Source: Tubulanus polymorphus
Lineage: Eukaryota > Nemertea > Palaeonemertea > Tubulaniformes > Tubulanidae
Length of the DNA stretch: 64,000 nucleotides
Direction: 5' to 3'
NCBI RefSeq assembly: GCF_964204645.1
Contig: NC_134030.1
Span: forward strand, 7,128,278 to 7,192,277
Shown: positions 11,742-24,933 of the stretch, piece after piece
Layout: each line of letters begins with the position of its first letter
How positions within the stretch are numbered: position 1 is the first letter of the stretch
Translations under genes and position numbers: made by a program
The notes under the pieces: generated by a model
The model's database searches: none
What the model was told of the DNA's origin: nothing
Seen by the model: only the letters and a program-made list of their open reading frames with translations

Positions 11742-14700
11742 TTATGCTTCTATTTCAGCGCGCATCCGTCGCAGCCGCTTCAAGCGGTACAGCAGTTGAG
11801 ATCCGAAAAACCAGACGACCTCGGCGATAGCCAATAAAGATGCGCCTAAATAAAGCCCGGCAGAACCACCTATATCACCTAGAATACGAGGATGAGAAGG
11901 GAATGTGACATACGATTCATGATATCATGTTAAGTATATAATCAACATTCGAAAGGATCCAACCACTCAAGTTGGCGTATGAAAGTAAGGCATTTAAAAT
12001 GTCTGCAAAAACTCGTTTGTATTCCATACATTCCAAGGGAAATATCTACATAGTGATGAATTCTTATCGGGTCTTCATCAAAAAGATAAACGATAAGCAA
12101 ATGATTTTCTTTTAGTTGCCGTACTTAGATTATATCAGCAAAAGACCAAGCTATTTGAGCTTGTATTACATGATTTGATAGTCAATCAGTACAAATAAAT
12201 AACTTACAAACTAGGGAAAACCACAAATATCCTTCAGACTTTTTCAACGTTTCCAGACTCAGCGTTTGAAAGTACACGGACACGTATACGTAATTATTTC
12301 TGAAAATATGTCAAGGGTTAAGCATAATAAGCGTATCGATCGCCACCGGAAAACACATCGCAGCATTTAAGAATACTTACATAATAAAGTCTTCACCAAT
12401 GACAATGCTGTTCCGATACTTTGTCATATGATCGTTTAAGAGTGAGGTTGCAAGCGCCAATTCAGCTTGCGCATCGCGATACTTTTTTATAGTTTCGGTC
12501 AGTTCACCATTTTCGTCGACAATGTACTGCAGTTTTTTCTTAATTCTCGCCAATAATCTCCTAGCCTCAACAGGAATATCATAACTAAGCATCTTTCCGA
12601 TGAAGTCCCTTGTGGGTTGGCTACGCCGGTCTATATCTTTAACGACTGAGGATATCGCTTTCAACGAATTATCCATGAACGTTTGTAGATCTCGCGGGAA
12701 CTTCTCCAGTAGGTCTTTATTTTCCTGCATCAGAGAATCTAATTCCGCCATCGATATCTGTTTCTGCGCGATCATTGTTTTAAGCGGTCGAGTGACATTC
12801 GCGTTTATTTCTTCAATGTCGTCACTCAATGTTACTATGTTGATTGGTGTAGGGAAAAGAATTCGTTTAGCTGCACCATATTTCATAGGTGCGCTGATAC
12901 TGTTTTCATATAAGATCGTATCAAACTTCAAATATAAGAAGAATAGCTCTTTTTTGGATGTCTTTAATGAATGCTCATGATCATCAAATTTATAAACAAC
13001 TTTATTCAATTTGGTTTTCAGATAAATCGCAGATTTTTCGAATTCATAGATGATACCAGGAATCAGACCGGTTAGATTGTAGAAACTAGCCCAATCCCGT
13101 CTTGATTGACTATTGCCAAAATCGCGTAATCTTGCCTTAGAATCATTGCAGGCAGTAATCAATGTGTCACATGATTCTTGAAACTTTATAATGTGACCAA
13201 TCATTATTGGAAAATCGATCAATGACTTCACGAAAGTTGTATATTCCTTGAAGCTGGCATATAGATCCTGAAAAGCTAGCCGAGTTGATATCGCTGTGTT
13301 AAGCACATTTTTGTATACGAAATCAACGTTTGAAAACGCTGCTTGAAAATTCATCTGCGATACAACCGACGAGTTTGTTAGGAAATCATTTATCACTTTG
13401 AAATCTGAAACAAGGGTCTCGTTAAGGGCCGTTTTAAAGTTTATCAAACCCGGAATAACTATCGTGGAGATTTTTTCCATGTCGGTATAGCGTAAATAAT
13501 TTCCTTTCTGCACTCGCACAGAACGAGACATTTCGCTCAGCTTTTTTGCAATGTAGAGCTTATCCGAATGGATGACTTTGTCTTGATTTTTCAGAAATTT
13601 GCTTACGTTTTTTATTGCCATTTCAGATTTTTCTAGTGATGAAACAAAATTGAAAGCCGTAGTAAAGCTCGCATCCGCCAGATGAGGGTCCGCATTATAT
13701 AGAGCTTCTCTGGCCATTTTGTAATCTTCTAACATTTCCAGATTATTTTTCTCTTTTTGTGCCATTTTTCGGGCCATACTCTTCGACAGAGCCGCGTAAC
13801 TGATTCGTGAATTGTACGTCAGTTGTTGACAAGGTGGTGGACATTCATCAATACCGCAAACTGTTCCATTTCGACGCATTTTCGCTAAAAAAACAATTAC
13901 GTATACGGAATGAAAATGTAGTTGCAAGAGTCACTCAGTTCGCGACATTGTGTGCGGGGCTCGAACCTTAGATTTTGTGAGTTCTTGCTAGTGCACCGCT
14001 CACCACGCCTGCCTTTTCCTTACCGAGTTGTAGTTGGTAGCAATCTCTGTGTTGTTTTAAAGTACAATATGGCAGACCTGCGGGACTATCTTCAGCATAA
14101 AACGGCACGCATTTACATATCGAAGATGTCACCCGTATATAGCAATAGTGTTCACACATACTTTGTCTTTGGGCGTTTTTTATGCATTTTCCGTACGGAT
14201 CTTCCAATTCAGTCGTCTGAAATGACGCCACTGAATAGACAGATCTAAACTAATTTTATCGTTGGGCGGGGAGGACACATTTACAGCAAACTCGGAACGA
14301 CACTTTGTCTTAAAAGTAAACGTATTTTGAAAGGCATTCAATCTTTTGCAAGTGAGAATTCGCTAGCATTTCCTTATTTAATCATTCGTTCATTCAAAAT
14401 AAATAATTCTTCAACAAAAATGATTATAATGTACACCAACTTTCTAGATGAACGTTTTACCTTTTTAGCTTGAACATCGATAAGCGCACTCATCGACGGC
14501 GGTACAGATAACGACAAATCTGTCATACGAATTCCTTGATGTTTATCCTGAACTAAAACTTTTAGTCCGGCAGATTTGTGTTCTCCTTCCATGTCCTGGT
14601 ACTGTTCTAAATTGATCAACATGTTCAATCCATATGCCGCTCCTATATTGAATTAGAGATTTCCTTAGAATACTGAACACGAGTTTCATAAAAAAATGGA

Positions 14701-17700
14701 AATTTACGACAATTAACTTGTCATCTCTTACCAGTCCCTTGGCTGTACAGATGCTTTGTTTTGTCGTGATTAAACCCCAGGCATTTTCCGTAGTCAGTCA
14801 AAACAGTTGTCAGGTTAGCCATCATAACATTCTCGGATTGGAAGTTCGCGCTTGAGAAATGATAGTATACTTGCACATAAAATCTATCATATTTTGCTAT
14901 AAGATAATCATTTCAAACTACATCGGTTTAACTTACGATTTCACGGTATCGTTTAAACGATGGCCATATTTCAATATCAGTGTCCGCATATCAATATTCT
15001 TTACAGCGTCTTCCATCGAATAATTTCCAGTAATCGAAATGTTTTGAGAAGTTGACATACTTATGTTTGTCGACATATTTCCAGTTGTCGGCGTTATTGG
15101 TATCTCGTTATGGCCGTAGAAATCATCGATTGACTTGTACAACCTGTCTTTATATACATCAGATAATCTAAAGATTATAGAGAAGAATATCGAGTAGACT
15201 CGAAATCATTTCAACGGAAAGACATGCTGACCAAAATACCTGCTTAATGTTTAATTTGACTTTTACCAAATGTTGCTCTGCTGAAATACCTGAACGTGTT
15301 GGTGTTACAGATGGTAACTGCTGGGAATGGTAATTGTCCTCGATTGTTGTCCAGAGATATATCCACGGTAACCGGCCATGAAATGTAATATGTGACTCGG
15401 TCGTGCACCTGGTAGATAAACGCCCCAGTCATACTCAAAAACAACATCAACCAAATACATCTAGAATATAACAGAAGATGTCACTAACCGCTTCGTGTGA
15501 CGATGATACGTATCCTATTTCTGCCGGACGTCAAATTACTAATTTGGCTTGGAAATAGCAGGACTTCTAACTTATAAGCAGTTAGAACCAATTGATCGCA
15601 GGTAATTAGTAGCGATGATGCACGTTGGCCTCTGGAGAAAGTGTATCCCATATGTGTTTGAATATTTATTGCATTCAGGTGGTGTTTACTTATTCGTGCT
15701 TCATATATTTGATCATTAAACGCGTTTGTACAGGTGTTTATATCAGTAGTCAACCTTCTGCTCTCGCTTCTTGACTTTTTGTATTTTGTATTGTATGCTG
15801 GTTGATTCGTATTAAGCCTACCTTGTATTATTGGGGTGATAAATTAGTAGTTTGCATAGAGGGAGGGAAGCCAGAGTTCAGGGCAGTGGCTGAAGTTAGT
15901 AAATAACCTAGTAGATGCTTACGTCGCACATAAGACACTGAATAGAAGATAGGTGAAAGTGACGTGAGTATCTGCGTAGGGTTGCTGGTTATAGCGGCAG
16001 CCTTGAGCTCTGGTATGGCTAGGAAGTAAACAAGTATAATAAACTCGTGACGTATAACATATGTAGAAGTATACGTCACGAATAACATGAAATAAGATAA
16101 AAAGGGAGGGTCAGCACAGTAAGGGGGAGAGAGATGCTAGAGTGGCGGAGAAGCCTAAAAATACGAGCTGTAGGAAGGAATAAGAATTGTGCGGGAAAAT
16201 AAAGAAAGAACGTAGACCCACGAGAAGAGTTGTTATTATTCCGGAGTCAGAGGGATATCACTTATCGGATTAATCGGAACCAACAACGACAACACGAGGG
16301 GAGAAGGCAACGTGGCCCCCACAACATTGTTGGAGAACTGAAGGCAACTCCACAACAGTATATACTATGTATGTTTTTTTATTATTTGGAAGCAATAAAT
16401 TTGGAATTGGTTTGAATACTGTCGTCATAAATTCGAGCCGAGTGATTCGGGTACGTGCACACCGAGGGCATTCTTCGTAATGATCCCCCGTGACAAATAT
16501 GTAAAAAATATGTGAAATATGTCATATTGCGGGTATTTTTCACTCACACCAGAACCGGAAATCACTACATTTACCCCCACTGTATTAAAACATTGTCAAA
16601 GATATCTATTACAGTCTTCAACATGTTTTGAATATTTTGATTGACACGAGGGACCAAGGCAGACAGGTCTTGGGTGCGTGTCCACACCATATTTGATGTA
16701 TTTTGTCAAAAGTTGTCACTGCTCAACGACCCTGAGATAACATTTCAACTGTGTAACTTAACTCGTGACCCCTAGCACCGGTAAGTTCGAACCCCAATAA
16801 AATGAAAAAAGAACGACAAGAAGACATTCCGACACCAACCCGAACGGTTTTCATTTCATTTTTCATAAACGAAGGTTGTTATTGTTATTTTACCGGGTCT
16901 CTAAGCTTATGATTTCTACACCTGGCCTGAAATGAGAAACAAGGTATCTATTCTTGGCCTTATCTCAGGGTAAAATACGGAGAGGAGTGCTCCTGGCAGA
17001 ATTTGCTAGAATATTCACTTCCTCGTATCAAGCTATTTTAAGATCTTATTCCATGTAAATAGAATAAATTCAAGTTCTACTCAATCAATTAGATGACAAA
17101 ATATTGGGAAATACAGTAGATATGACTTATTCATTTCACAGTAGCGAGCGGGGAGCTCTCGTCACAGTTTTGAGTAGATCCAAACAATGCACGCGCTAAC
17201 GTTTCATGGATATTACTAACCATGGGAGTCAGAGGAACAACGATTTATGAATTACGTATGGGATGAAGAGACACTTTATCAAATTTGAAATGTGTTGATA
17301 ATATGTGTATATCTATAATATTAGCGTAAAGGGGGAGACTTTGACTTTCAACGTGCTACAATAATAAACCAGCCAAAACGGGAGCAGCGGACTCCCATAG
17401 ATATTTCAACCATATCGAGCATGATGATTTGAATCGGACTAAAAAAATTAAGTCTTTGGTATAATTCGAAAAGTATCCAAGAGAATATACATATTTCTAG
17501 TAAATCTTTAGTGTGGGAGTTAATCTTTTTATCCTGGACACTCATTTTTAGAACAAGCTCCAAATGTATATTTCTTATGGATTTCAGAAAAACTGTCTTA
17601 AACGTGTTAGTATGTTGGTCGTAAGAGGAAGAATATATTTTCTTACATAGTCAGCCATTTTGAAGTTTTGAAGAGTGAATATCTGTTTCGTAGTTTGATA

Positions 17701-17866
17701 ATCTCATGGAAATAGACTACGCTTACCTGATGGTGATAGTTGGAGAGTGTCCTATGTATCTAACCCCGTGAAATGCCGTGTCATTGGAGAAGTCGGAAAG
17801 CGCTTGTTTAAATGTTTGTTTATCTTCGTATTTAACCGCTGCCATTTTCGAATCTGCCCTTGTCAT
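11742..17866 (-). CDS. DEG/ENaC-family channel B with giant thumb insertion
   Basis: Second tandem paralogue. Exons: 17727-17866, 15290-15460, 14937-15167, 14732-14850, 14461-14642, 14024-14216, 12381-13884, 12208-12299, 11742-11878. All phases match copy A, giving 922 residues. It carries AFHGVRYI, FPAVTICN, the cysteine array (exon 6 plus ECPPPC in exon 7), the long helical insertion, and DIGGSAGLYLGAS/TM2. The cytoplasmic tail is the shortest of the six: shortly after the basic RLKRLRR stretch it changes to an unrelated end, RMRAEIEA, so the Asn-rich region and PDZ-like terminus are gone. The start MTRADS aligns with A and F; the frame is also open upstream to an ATG at 17959. Intron 1 (2.3 kb) holds a candidate solo LTR. 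Confidence 0.88.
15829..16357. mobile_element. Candidate solo LTR in intron 1 of channel B
   Basis: About 530 bp is present in channel B intron 1 but missing at the aligned position in channel A (near 8600-8615), and is flanked on both sides by GTAT, a possible 4-bp target duplication. Near the right end it contains an AATAAA-like signal (AAAATAAAGAAAG, about 16195) and it ends CACAACA. No integrase or RT frame is inside. A solo LTR fits best, but the left end does not start with an obvious TG, so another element type is possible. Confidence 0.35.
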
Positions 17867-17943
17867 TATCAGAATGGCAAGATTCCAATTTTTACGGCAG
17901 TCTAGGAGAAAAAGAGGTGCTGCCTCCGATAATGGTAGAATAA

Positions 17944-18005
17944 TGATTGGCTGATACATACTCTCAGCTGCGGTTGGTTACTGTTATGGTTACCAAGCGA
18001 GCAAG
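17944..18005 (-). promoter_or_regulatory. Conserved upstream block of channel B
   Basis: On the coding strand it shows TTGGTAACCATAACAGTAACC, CGCAGCTGAGAG and AGCCAATCAT in the same order and spacing as upstream of channels A and F. Candidate promoter or 5' UTR element, based only on conservation between paralogues. Confidence 0.45.
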
Positions 18006-19540
18006 TCCAATACAAAACCACCAACCCCATAATTCATTTCCAAAGTTTTGAATAATATTTCACTCTGATTTAGAAATAAAGGATAACTTATTACAATTCA
18101 TTCAATTTTATTACAAAACAGTGTATGAAATAAAGAATAATGTATAGTCATATATTCTACGTATTGATAATTACATATCATTTCATGGAGACATTTCATA
18201 CAGTTACACATTTTTAGAAATACGGAAGCGATAAATGGCCTCCTGCCGTCGTGTTCCAACTCGAGTCGCCATATCATTGTCGACATATCCCATCACGTCG
18301 ACATGAATATGTCGACATTTCGTGCCGTTTTTACGACATATTTCGTTTTCTCGACCATTTTTCTCGCCGAAATATTTATGACGACTTGAAACTCAGTCGT
18401 CATATTTCTGGCACCCTATTCTTACATTTTGATGCGTCCGATTGTTGCAGTCGAAAAAATCAAACAAACGCCATAAAATGATATGAATTGTCACCTTTCT
18501 AACGATACATTACTTGCCCAACAATGCGGGTCTTGTGGGACCGCCACCAAATGTCGTCTGTTAATTGGAAACTTTCCATGAAACATGAGGGAACCACAAA
18601 AATTCTAGTTGAACTTTTTCGTAAAACTTGACTCTGGTGTTCTGGCTCCCTCATTTGCATATCGGAAATTACGAATCAGCCACCATAACCATTGTCGAGA
18701 ACAGGTGAATGAAATATGCGTTTCGAAACATCGTGCTCCGTAAGAATTGGAAGAACTACATTATTTGTGTAAGTATATATTCCAATGAAAATAAAAGAAT
18801 CCTCACCGCGGTCTGCTTGCGTCCGGCGTTATCCGAAACTTCATCCCCTCACTCGAACAAAATGAATAAAATCACAACACGTATATGAATGTGGATATTA
18901 AATTCCAATGAAGGTTTATTTACAAATAAAAGCAATAACGAAGTGTAAGCAGGTTTTTGTTCTGGATTTTTATAATCGGTATCGTGTCTAGTTTATAGGA
19001 GATAATTATGGTGGCTGATTCGGGCCATACTAAAACAATTTCTGTACGGCTAGAGCAGCGATAAAAATATTTTTACAGTGGCCTTTTTTTGGTTTTCTCG
19101 TGCGAGAATTCAAAAGTTTTGAATTCTCGCGCGAGAAAACAAAAAAAAATGGGCCATTGTAAAAAACTTTTATCCAGCTTCTAGCCCGTCAGAAAGATTT
19201 TTCAAACCAAAATGTTTAGTTTTCTGGCGCGAGAAAACCGAAAGTTTTGAATTCTCGCGCGAGAAAACCAAAATGTTTTGAATTCCCGCGCGAGAAAACC
19301 AAAATGTTTTGAATTCTCGCGCGAGAAAACCAAAAAACGGGCTAATGTGAAAAATTTCTTATTGTGGCTTTAGCCGTACAGAAAAATTTTTTAGAATCAG
19401 CCACCATACACAATGAATCAGTAAAGTAAAATGTATGATTATTTAGTGATACATATGAAAGAATGAGAGATTGGCGGCGTTTCGCACTTTTTCTAAGTCG
19501 GAGATGTGACGGCATTGATGTAGTTCTCTTTTTTACCAAA
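18006..19540. other. Spacer between channels B and C
   Basis: No gene. It holds a cluster of GTCGACAT-type palindromic words (about 18278-18330), a receptor-flank-like block (18715-18790), the downstream flank block shared with the other channels (18790-18990, with TTTATT as minus-strand AATAAA near 18928) and the hairpin element 19008-19408. Confidence 0.5.
19008..19408. mobile_element. MITE-like element with terminal inverted repeats
   Basis: The outer ends are TATGGTGGCTGATTC (19007-19021) and its inverse GAATCAGCCACCATA (19394-19408). Inside lies a second inverted pair around TTTCTGTACGGCTA/TAGCCGTACAGAAA. The core repeats a ~34-bp unit built on the palindrome TTCTCGCGCGAGAA, several times in both orientations. 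It interrupts the downstream flank of channel C at a point that is continuous in channel A (near 4068). It encodes no protein. Fragments of the same end (GAATCAGCCAC) occur near 11166 and 18666. Confidence 0.6.
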
Positions 19541-22500
19541 TCATCGATTCGCTTCACATCCGTTCCTCGTCTCGGTGACGCCATCTTGTTCTTCAAATTT
19601 ATCAGTGCGCTTTCGTCGCAGCCGCTTCAAGCGGTACACGAGTTGAGATCCAAAAAACCAGAAAACCTCGGCAATAGCCAATAAAGATGCGCCTAGGTAA
19701 AGCCCGGCAGAACCACCTAAATCACCTAAAATAATGAGAAAATAATGAGAATGAGAAACGAAAGTCACACAGGATTTACGATCTGATCGTCTTACAATTT
19801 TACAATCTAGACAGTTATCAACAGTTGTAAATCTGTTTAGATTTGAGTGGAACCTCGCTAATACGAGTACCTTGGGTAATAGAAAATTATTTGTATTAGC
19901 AACGTTTTTTCAACATTTTAACAAATGTTTCGTACCACGTCGTGTCTTTTGATTTCAATTTTTGATGAATAGAATAAAATTGAAATGATAATATAATAAT
20001 GAATAATAAAAAATGAATAAAATTCGCTTTTGATCTTATATTTAACTTTGTATATACTGGGTTTTAACTAAGTGTGAAATTAATGCTTGTAAAATCCCAC
20101 AACGCCGTTTGCATACCGCATATCCACTATGAATTATAATCGAAACTTATTCATCACAAAGATGAACGATTATCGAGTACTTAGTTGTTGTACTTAGATA
20201 AAATCAGTAAAATACCAAGCAATGCGAGCAAGCTACAAAATTATTTGATATTCAATTAATTGCGAAACTTACAAACTAAGGAAAACCACAAATATCCTTT
20301 AGACTTTTTCAACGTCTCCAAACTCAGCGTTCGAAAGTAGACTGAAACGTATACGTAATTATTTCTGGAAATAAACAGTAAAAAGTCAGAGGTTAAACAT
20401 AATAAGCGTATGGGATCGCCACCGGAAAACACATTGTAGCATTTCCTAACAAGAATACTAACATTATAAATTCTTCCCCAATGACAATGCTGTTCCGATA
20501 CTTTGTCATATGATCGTTTAAGAGTGAGGTTGCAAGAGTCAATTCAGCTTGCGCATCGCGATATTTTTTCATAGTTTCGGTCAGTTCATCATTCTCTTCG
20601 ACGACATAATGTAGTTTTTTCTTAATTCTCGCCAATAATCTCCTAGCCTCAACAGGAATATCATAACTAAGCATCTTCCCGATGAAGTCTCTTGCAGGTT
20701 GGCTACGCCGGTCCATGTCTTTTATGACTGAGGATATCACTTTCAACGAGTTTTCCATGAACGTTTGTAGATCTAGCTGGAACTTTTCAAAAAGGTCTTT
20801 ATTTTCCAGCATCAGAGAATTTAATTCCGCCATAGAAATCTGTTTCTGCGCGATCATTGTTTGAAGCCATCGAGTAACATTCGCATTTATTACGTCAATG
20901 TCTTCGATCAATGATACTATGTTAATAGGTGTCGGAAAAATCATGCGTTTAGTTGCATCATATTTCATAGGTGCGCTGATACTGTTTTCATATAAGATCG
21001 TTACATATTTCAAATATAAGTCGGACAACTGTATTCTGAAGGTCTTAAATGAATTTTCAAAATCATAAAATTTGTAAACAACATTATTCAATTTGGTTTT
21101 CAGATTGATCGCAGATCTTTCGAATTCATCGATAATACCAGGAAACAGACCGGTTAGATTGTAGAAACGATGCCAATCCCATCTAGATTGATTATTGCCA
21201 ACATCGTATAACTTTGCCTTAGAATCAATGCAGGCAGTGATCATCATGTCACATGATTCTTGAAACCGTTTAATGTGACTAATTATTGTTGGAAAATCGA
21301 TCAATGACTTGACGAAAGTTGTATATTCCATGAAGTTGGCATATAGATCATTAAAAGCTAACCGAATCGATATGGCTGTGTTGAGTATATTTTTGTATAC
21401 AAAACCAACGTTTGAAAACGCTGCTTGAAAATTCATTCGTGATACAACCGACGAGTTTGTTAGGAAATCATTTATCGCTTTGAAATCTGAAATAAGGGTC
21501 TTGTTAAGGGCCGTTTTAAAATTCATCAAACCTGGAATAACTAGCGTGGAGATTTTTCCCATGTCGGTATAGCGTAGATAATTTTGTTTCTCCACTCGTA
21601 CAGAACGTGACATTTCTCCCAGCTTTTTCGTGACGTAGTGCTTATGCGAATAGATGTTTTCATCTTGATTTTTAAGAAATTTGCTTACGTTTTTTATGGC
21701 CATTTCTGATTTATCCAGTGATAAAACAAAATTGAAAACCGCCGTAAAGCTCGCATCCGCCAGATGAGGGTCAGCGTTATATAGAGCTTCTCTGGCCATT
21801 TTGTAATCTGCTAACATTCCCAGGTTGATTTTTTCTTTTCGTGCCATTATCCTCGCCATACTCTTCGACAGAGCCGCGTAACTGATTCGTGAATCGTACG
21901 TCAGTTGTTTACATGGTGGTGGACATTCACTAGTGCCGCAAACTGTTCGATTTCGACGCATTTTCGCTACGAAAAAAAATATCAAATACGTATATCGAGT
22001 GAATAAGTAGTTTTAAAGCTGATGTCCCCAGGGACACGACGCTAGTGTGCGGAGCTTGAACATAAGATCTGGTGAGTTCTTGTTACTACCCTGCACAGCA
22101 TTCGTTAATTTCCCTTACCGAGTTGTAATTGGTAGCAATCCCTGTGCTGTTTTAAAGTACAATATGGCAGACCTGCAGGACTTTCTTCAGCATAAAACGG
22201 CAGGCATTTACATATTGATGACGTCACGCGTACATAGCAGTCGTGTTGACACATACTTTGTCTTTGGGCGTTTTTTATGCATTTTCCGTACGGTTCTTCC
22301 AATTCGGTCGTCTGAAATTATATCATAATTTAATCTTTGAGTGGAAAGAACACATTTACAGGAAACTGGCAACGACACCTTTGTCTTAAAAATAAACGTA
22401 TTTTGAAAGGGATCCAATGCTTTTAAATGAGAAATCGCTAGCATTTCCTTTTTGAGTTATTCACTCATTCATAAACGACAACTTTTTGAAACATGATTCT

Positions 22501-24477
22501 ATCTATTTCTAACCTTTTTAGCTTGAACATCGATACGCGCACTCATCGACGGAGGAACAGATAATGCCAATTCTTGTATGCATATTCCTTGATATTTATC
22601 ATGTACTAGAACTTTAAGTCCGGCAGATTTGTGTTCTCCTTCCATGTCTTGGTACTCTTCTAAGTTAATCAACAAGTTTAAACCATATGCTGCTCCTTTA
22701 TTGAAGTAAAGATGAATTACTGAATACGAGTTGCATTCAAGGAATCGACATTTGAAAAAAATCAACTTTTCATCTTTTACCAGTCCCTTGGCTGTATAGA
22801 TGTTCCGTCTTGCCGTGGTTAAACCCGAAGCATTGTCCGTAGTCAGTCAACACAGTTGTCAGGTTAGTCAATGTAAGTTCCTTGGATTGGAACTCCGCGC
22901 TTGAGAAATGATATAGAATTTTCAAGTCGAAATCTATCAATATAACTATTTCACACTTCATCGATTTTACTTACGATTTCACGGTGTCGTTCAAACGATG
23001 GCCATATTTCAATATCAGTGTCCGCATATCAATATTTTCGAAAGCGTCTCCTATCGAATTATTTCCAGTAATCGAATTGTTCTGAGTTGAGATACTTGTG
23101 TTTGTTGACATATTTCCAGTTGTCTGTGTTGTTGGTCTCTCGTTCTGGTGGTAGAAATCATCGATGTACTTGAACAATCCATCTCTATATACATCAGATA
23201 ATCTAAAGAGTAAAAGGTTAGACTCAAAATCATTTTAACGGAAAGTTATCCTAAATAGAATACCTGCTTAATATTTAGACTATTTTAGCTTATTTTCAAT
23301 GTTGCTTGACTGAAATACCTGAAAGTGTTTGTGTTGCAGATGGTAACTGCCGGGAATGGTATCTGACCTCGATTGTTTTCGAGAGATATATCCACGGTAA
23401 CCGGCCATGAAATGTAATATTTGACTCGGTCGTGTACCTGGTAGATTAGCGCCCCTGTCATACTCAAAAACAACAACAACCAGATACATCTAGAATATAA
23501 CGGAATAAGTCACTTTTTAACATTGTAAACGTTTCATGTAACGGAGATACGTATATATTTGATATTTGCCCGGACGCAATTTCATGACTTGATGTTGATA
23601 CGTTAGCATTCGTGCCTTACGCAATTGTGATACAACACTGATACGTAGAAATGAGAAGGTATACGCCATGCTTAATTTTAACTAGTCAATTTGAGATTTG
23701 TTTGCAGGATTTTTCAGGGTGGGGGCCAGTTGCACAGTCATGACTTCAGACCAAAAGTGGTCTTAAATCTTAAGACTGGTTATCTTAGATATTGGTCATA
23801 GAACTAAGTTGGTCTTAGTCTGGTCTTAAGTCTAAGCCATGACTATGCAACCGGCCCCAAGTTTATAACTGGTAGTTTTGATAGAATCCAGGAATTTGTA
23901 AACCCATCCAGAGCCGAAATGATATCAGATTTCTAAGTGTTTAGTTCGTTTCTAAGCTACCTTTTATGGCTCGAAAATAGTTGGCTTACTGGTTTTGATG
24001 ACTTTGGGGATGTGGGAAATTGAAAGTCACCTTACTCGTATTTCACTTAATTCGTATGAACACCACCAGTTACCAAAGATACGAGTTAAGCAGAGTTGGC
24101 TCTTGACAAGATAAACCCTCAAAATCTTCGAACGCACGGACAAATGGTCGAAAACTTATTTGCAGGTTGTGCGAGGAAACATTTGGATATATTTTCGTAT
24201 CAGTGAAAACAAAGAGAACATAGAAAACTAAAACGGGTTAAAATAAAAGCTTTAATAAACTAGAATAGAAAGAATTAGTCATTGTGAACTACCGTCGTTT
24301 GACAACAGTGAATATCTTTTTTGTAATTTGATAATCCAAAGGGATAAACTATGCTTACCTGATGGTCATAGTTGGAGAGTGTCCTATGTATCTTACCCCG
24401 TGAAATGCCGTGTCATTGGAGAAGTCGGAAAGCGCTTCTTTAAATGTTTGTTTATCCTCGATTTTCACCGCTGCCAT
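19541..24477 (-). CDS. DEG/ENaC-family channel C with giant thumb insertion
   Basis: Third tandem paralogue. Exons: 24359-24477, 23319-23489, 22975-23202, 22781-22899, 22514-22695, 22119-22311, 20463-21966, 20273-20364, 19541-19725. They join into one frame of 930 residues with all family hallmarks (AFHGVRYI, FPAVTICN, ECPPPC, DIGGSAGLYLGAS). The predicted start MAAVKIEDK is shorter than in A, B and F because of a small deletion; the frame is also open further upstream (to 24633), so the start is uncertain. The tail stops early (...GCEANR): a 3-bp insertion relative to A creates an in-frame TGA, and the remaining tail codons can still be read downstream. Donor 5 is GTTAGA rather than GTAAA. 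Confidence 0.86.
23722..23858. mobile_element. Short inverted-repeat element in channel C intron 1
   Basis: The left end GGGGCCAGTTGCACAGTCAT is inverted at the right end (ATGACTATGCAACCGGCCCC). The interior is rich in GGTCTTAA/TTAAGACC words that can also pair. It is about 137 bp with no coding capacity. The structure fits a small non-autonomous DNA element. Confidence 0.55.
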
Positions 24478-24556
24478 TGTCAAAATCCGTATTGAAAGAT
24501 AACGATTTTTGACTACAGACCCGGACAAAGAGGTGCTGCCACAGATGATGGTAAAT

Positions 24557-24614
24557 AATGATTGGCTGGCAAATTCTCTTAGCTGCAGGTGGTTAATGCC
24601 ATGGTTACTATGCA
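24557..24614 (-). promoter_or_regulatory. Conserved upstream block of channel C
   Basis: The coding strand shows GTAACCATGGCATTAACC, TGCAGCTAAGAG (the E-box is altered by one base) and AGCCAATCAT, aligned with the other channel promoters. Candidate regulatory element by conservation only. Confidence 0.4.
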
Positions 24615-24933
24615 AGTCTAACACAAAAACCACTACACCAGGATTCAGTTCCGCAGTTTACTCCGAGCTAGGATTAGTTCATACTCAATTATTCATTTAT
24701 TCACTTATTTATTTATTTCAGAAATAAATCGCTACACTGTGTATGTACTATGTGACTATCAATACATAATGTTGTAATATAAAACTTGGGTTTCAGAAGA
24801 AAACATGGCTAGTTAGTTGACTAGAATCAAATCTTATTTCAGAACTATGGAAATGAGTCCACACAAATTTCTAAATCGATTGATGAGTATTGTATTTTCT
24901 GTGAGATTGGGCCATGCCAGGCATTCTACATAC

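Noticed and set aside
16720-16805. tRNA-like stretch with GTTCGAACCCC
   Set aside because: The T-loop motif is present, but no acceptor stem, anticodon arm or A-box fits around it.
17348-17563. Small frame in channel B intron 1
   Set aside because: It lies in intron-1 DNA shared by A, B, F and the relic at 38.7-39.0 kb, and is not open in the other copies.
19229-19335. CRISPR-like regular repeats
   Set aside because: The units are contiguous palindromic tandem repeats inside a MITE-like element in animal DNA, without spacers or cas genes.
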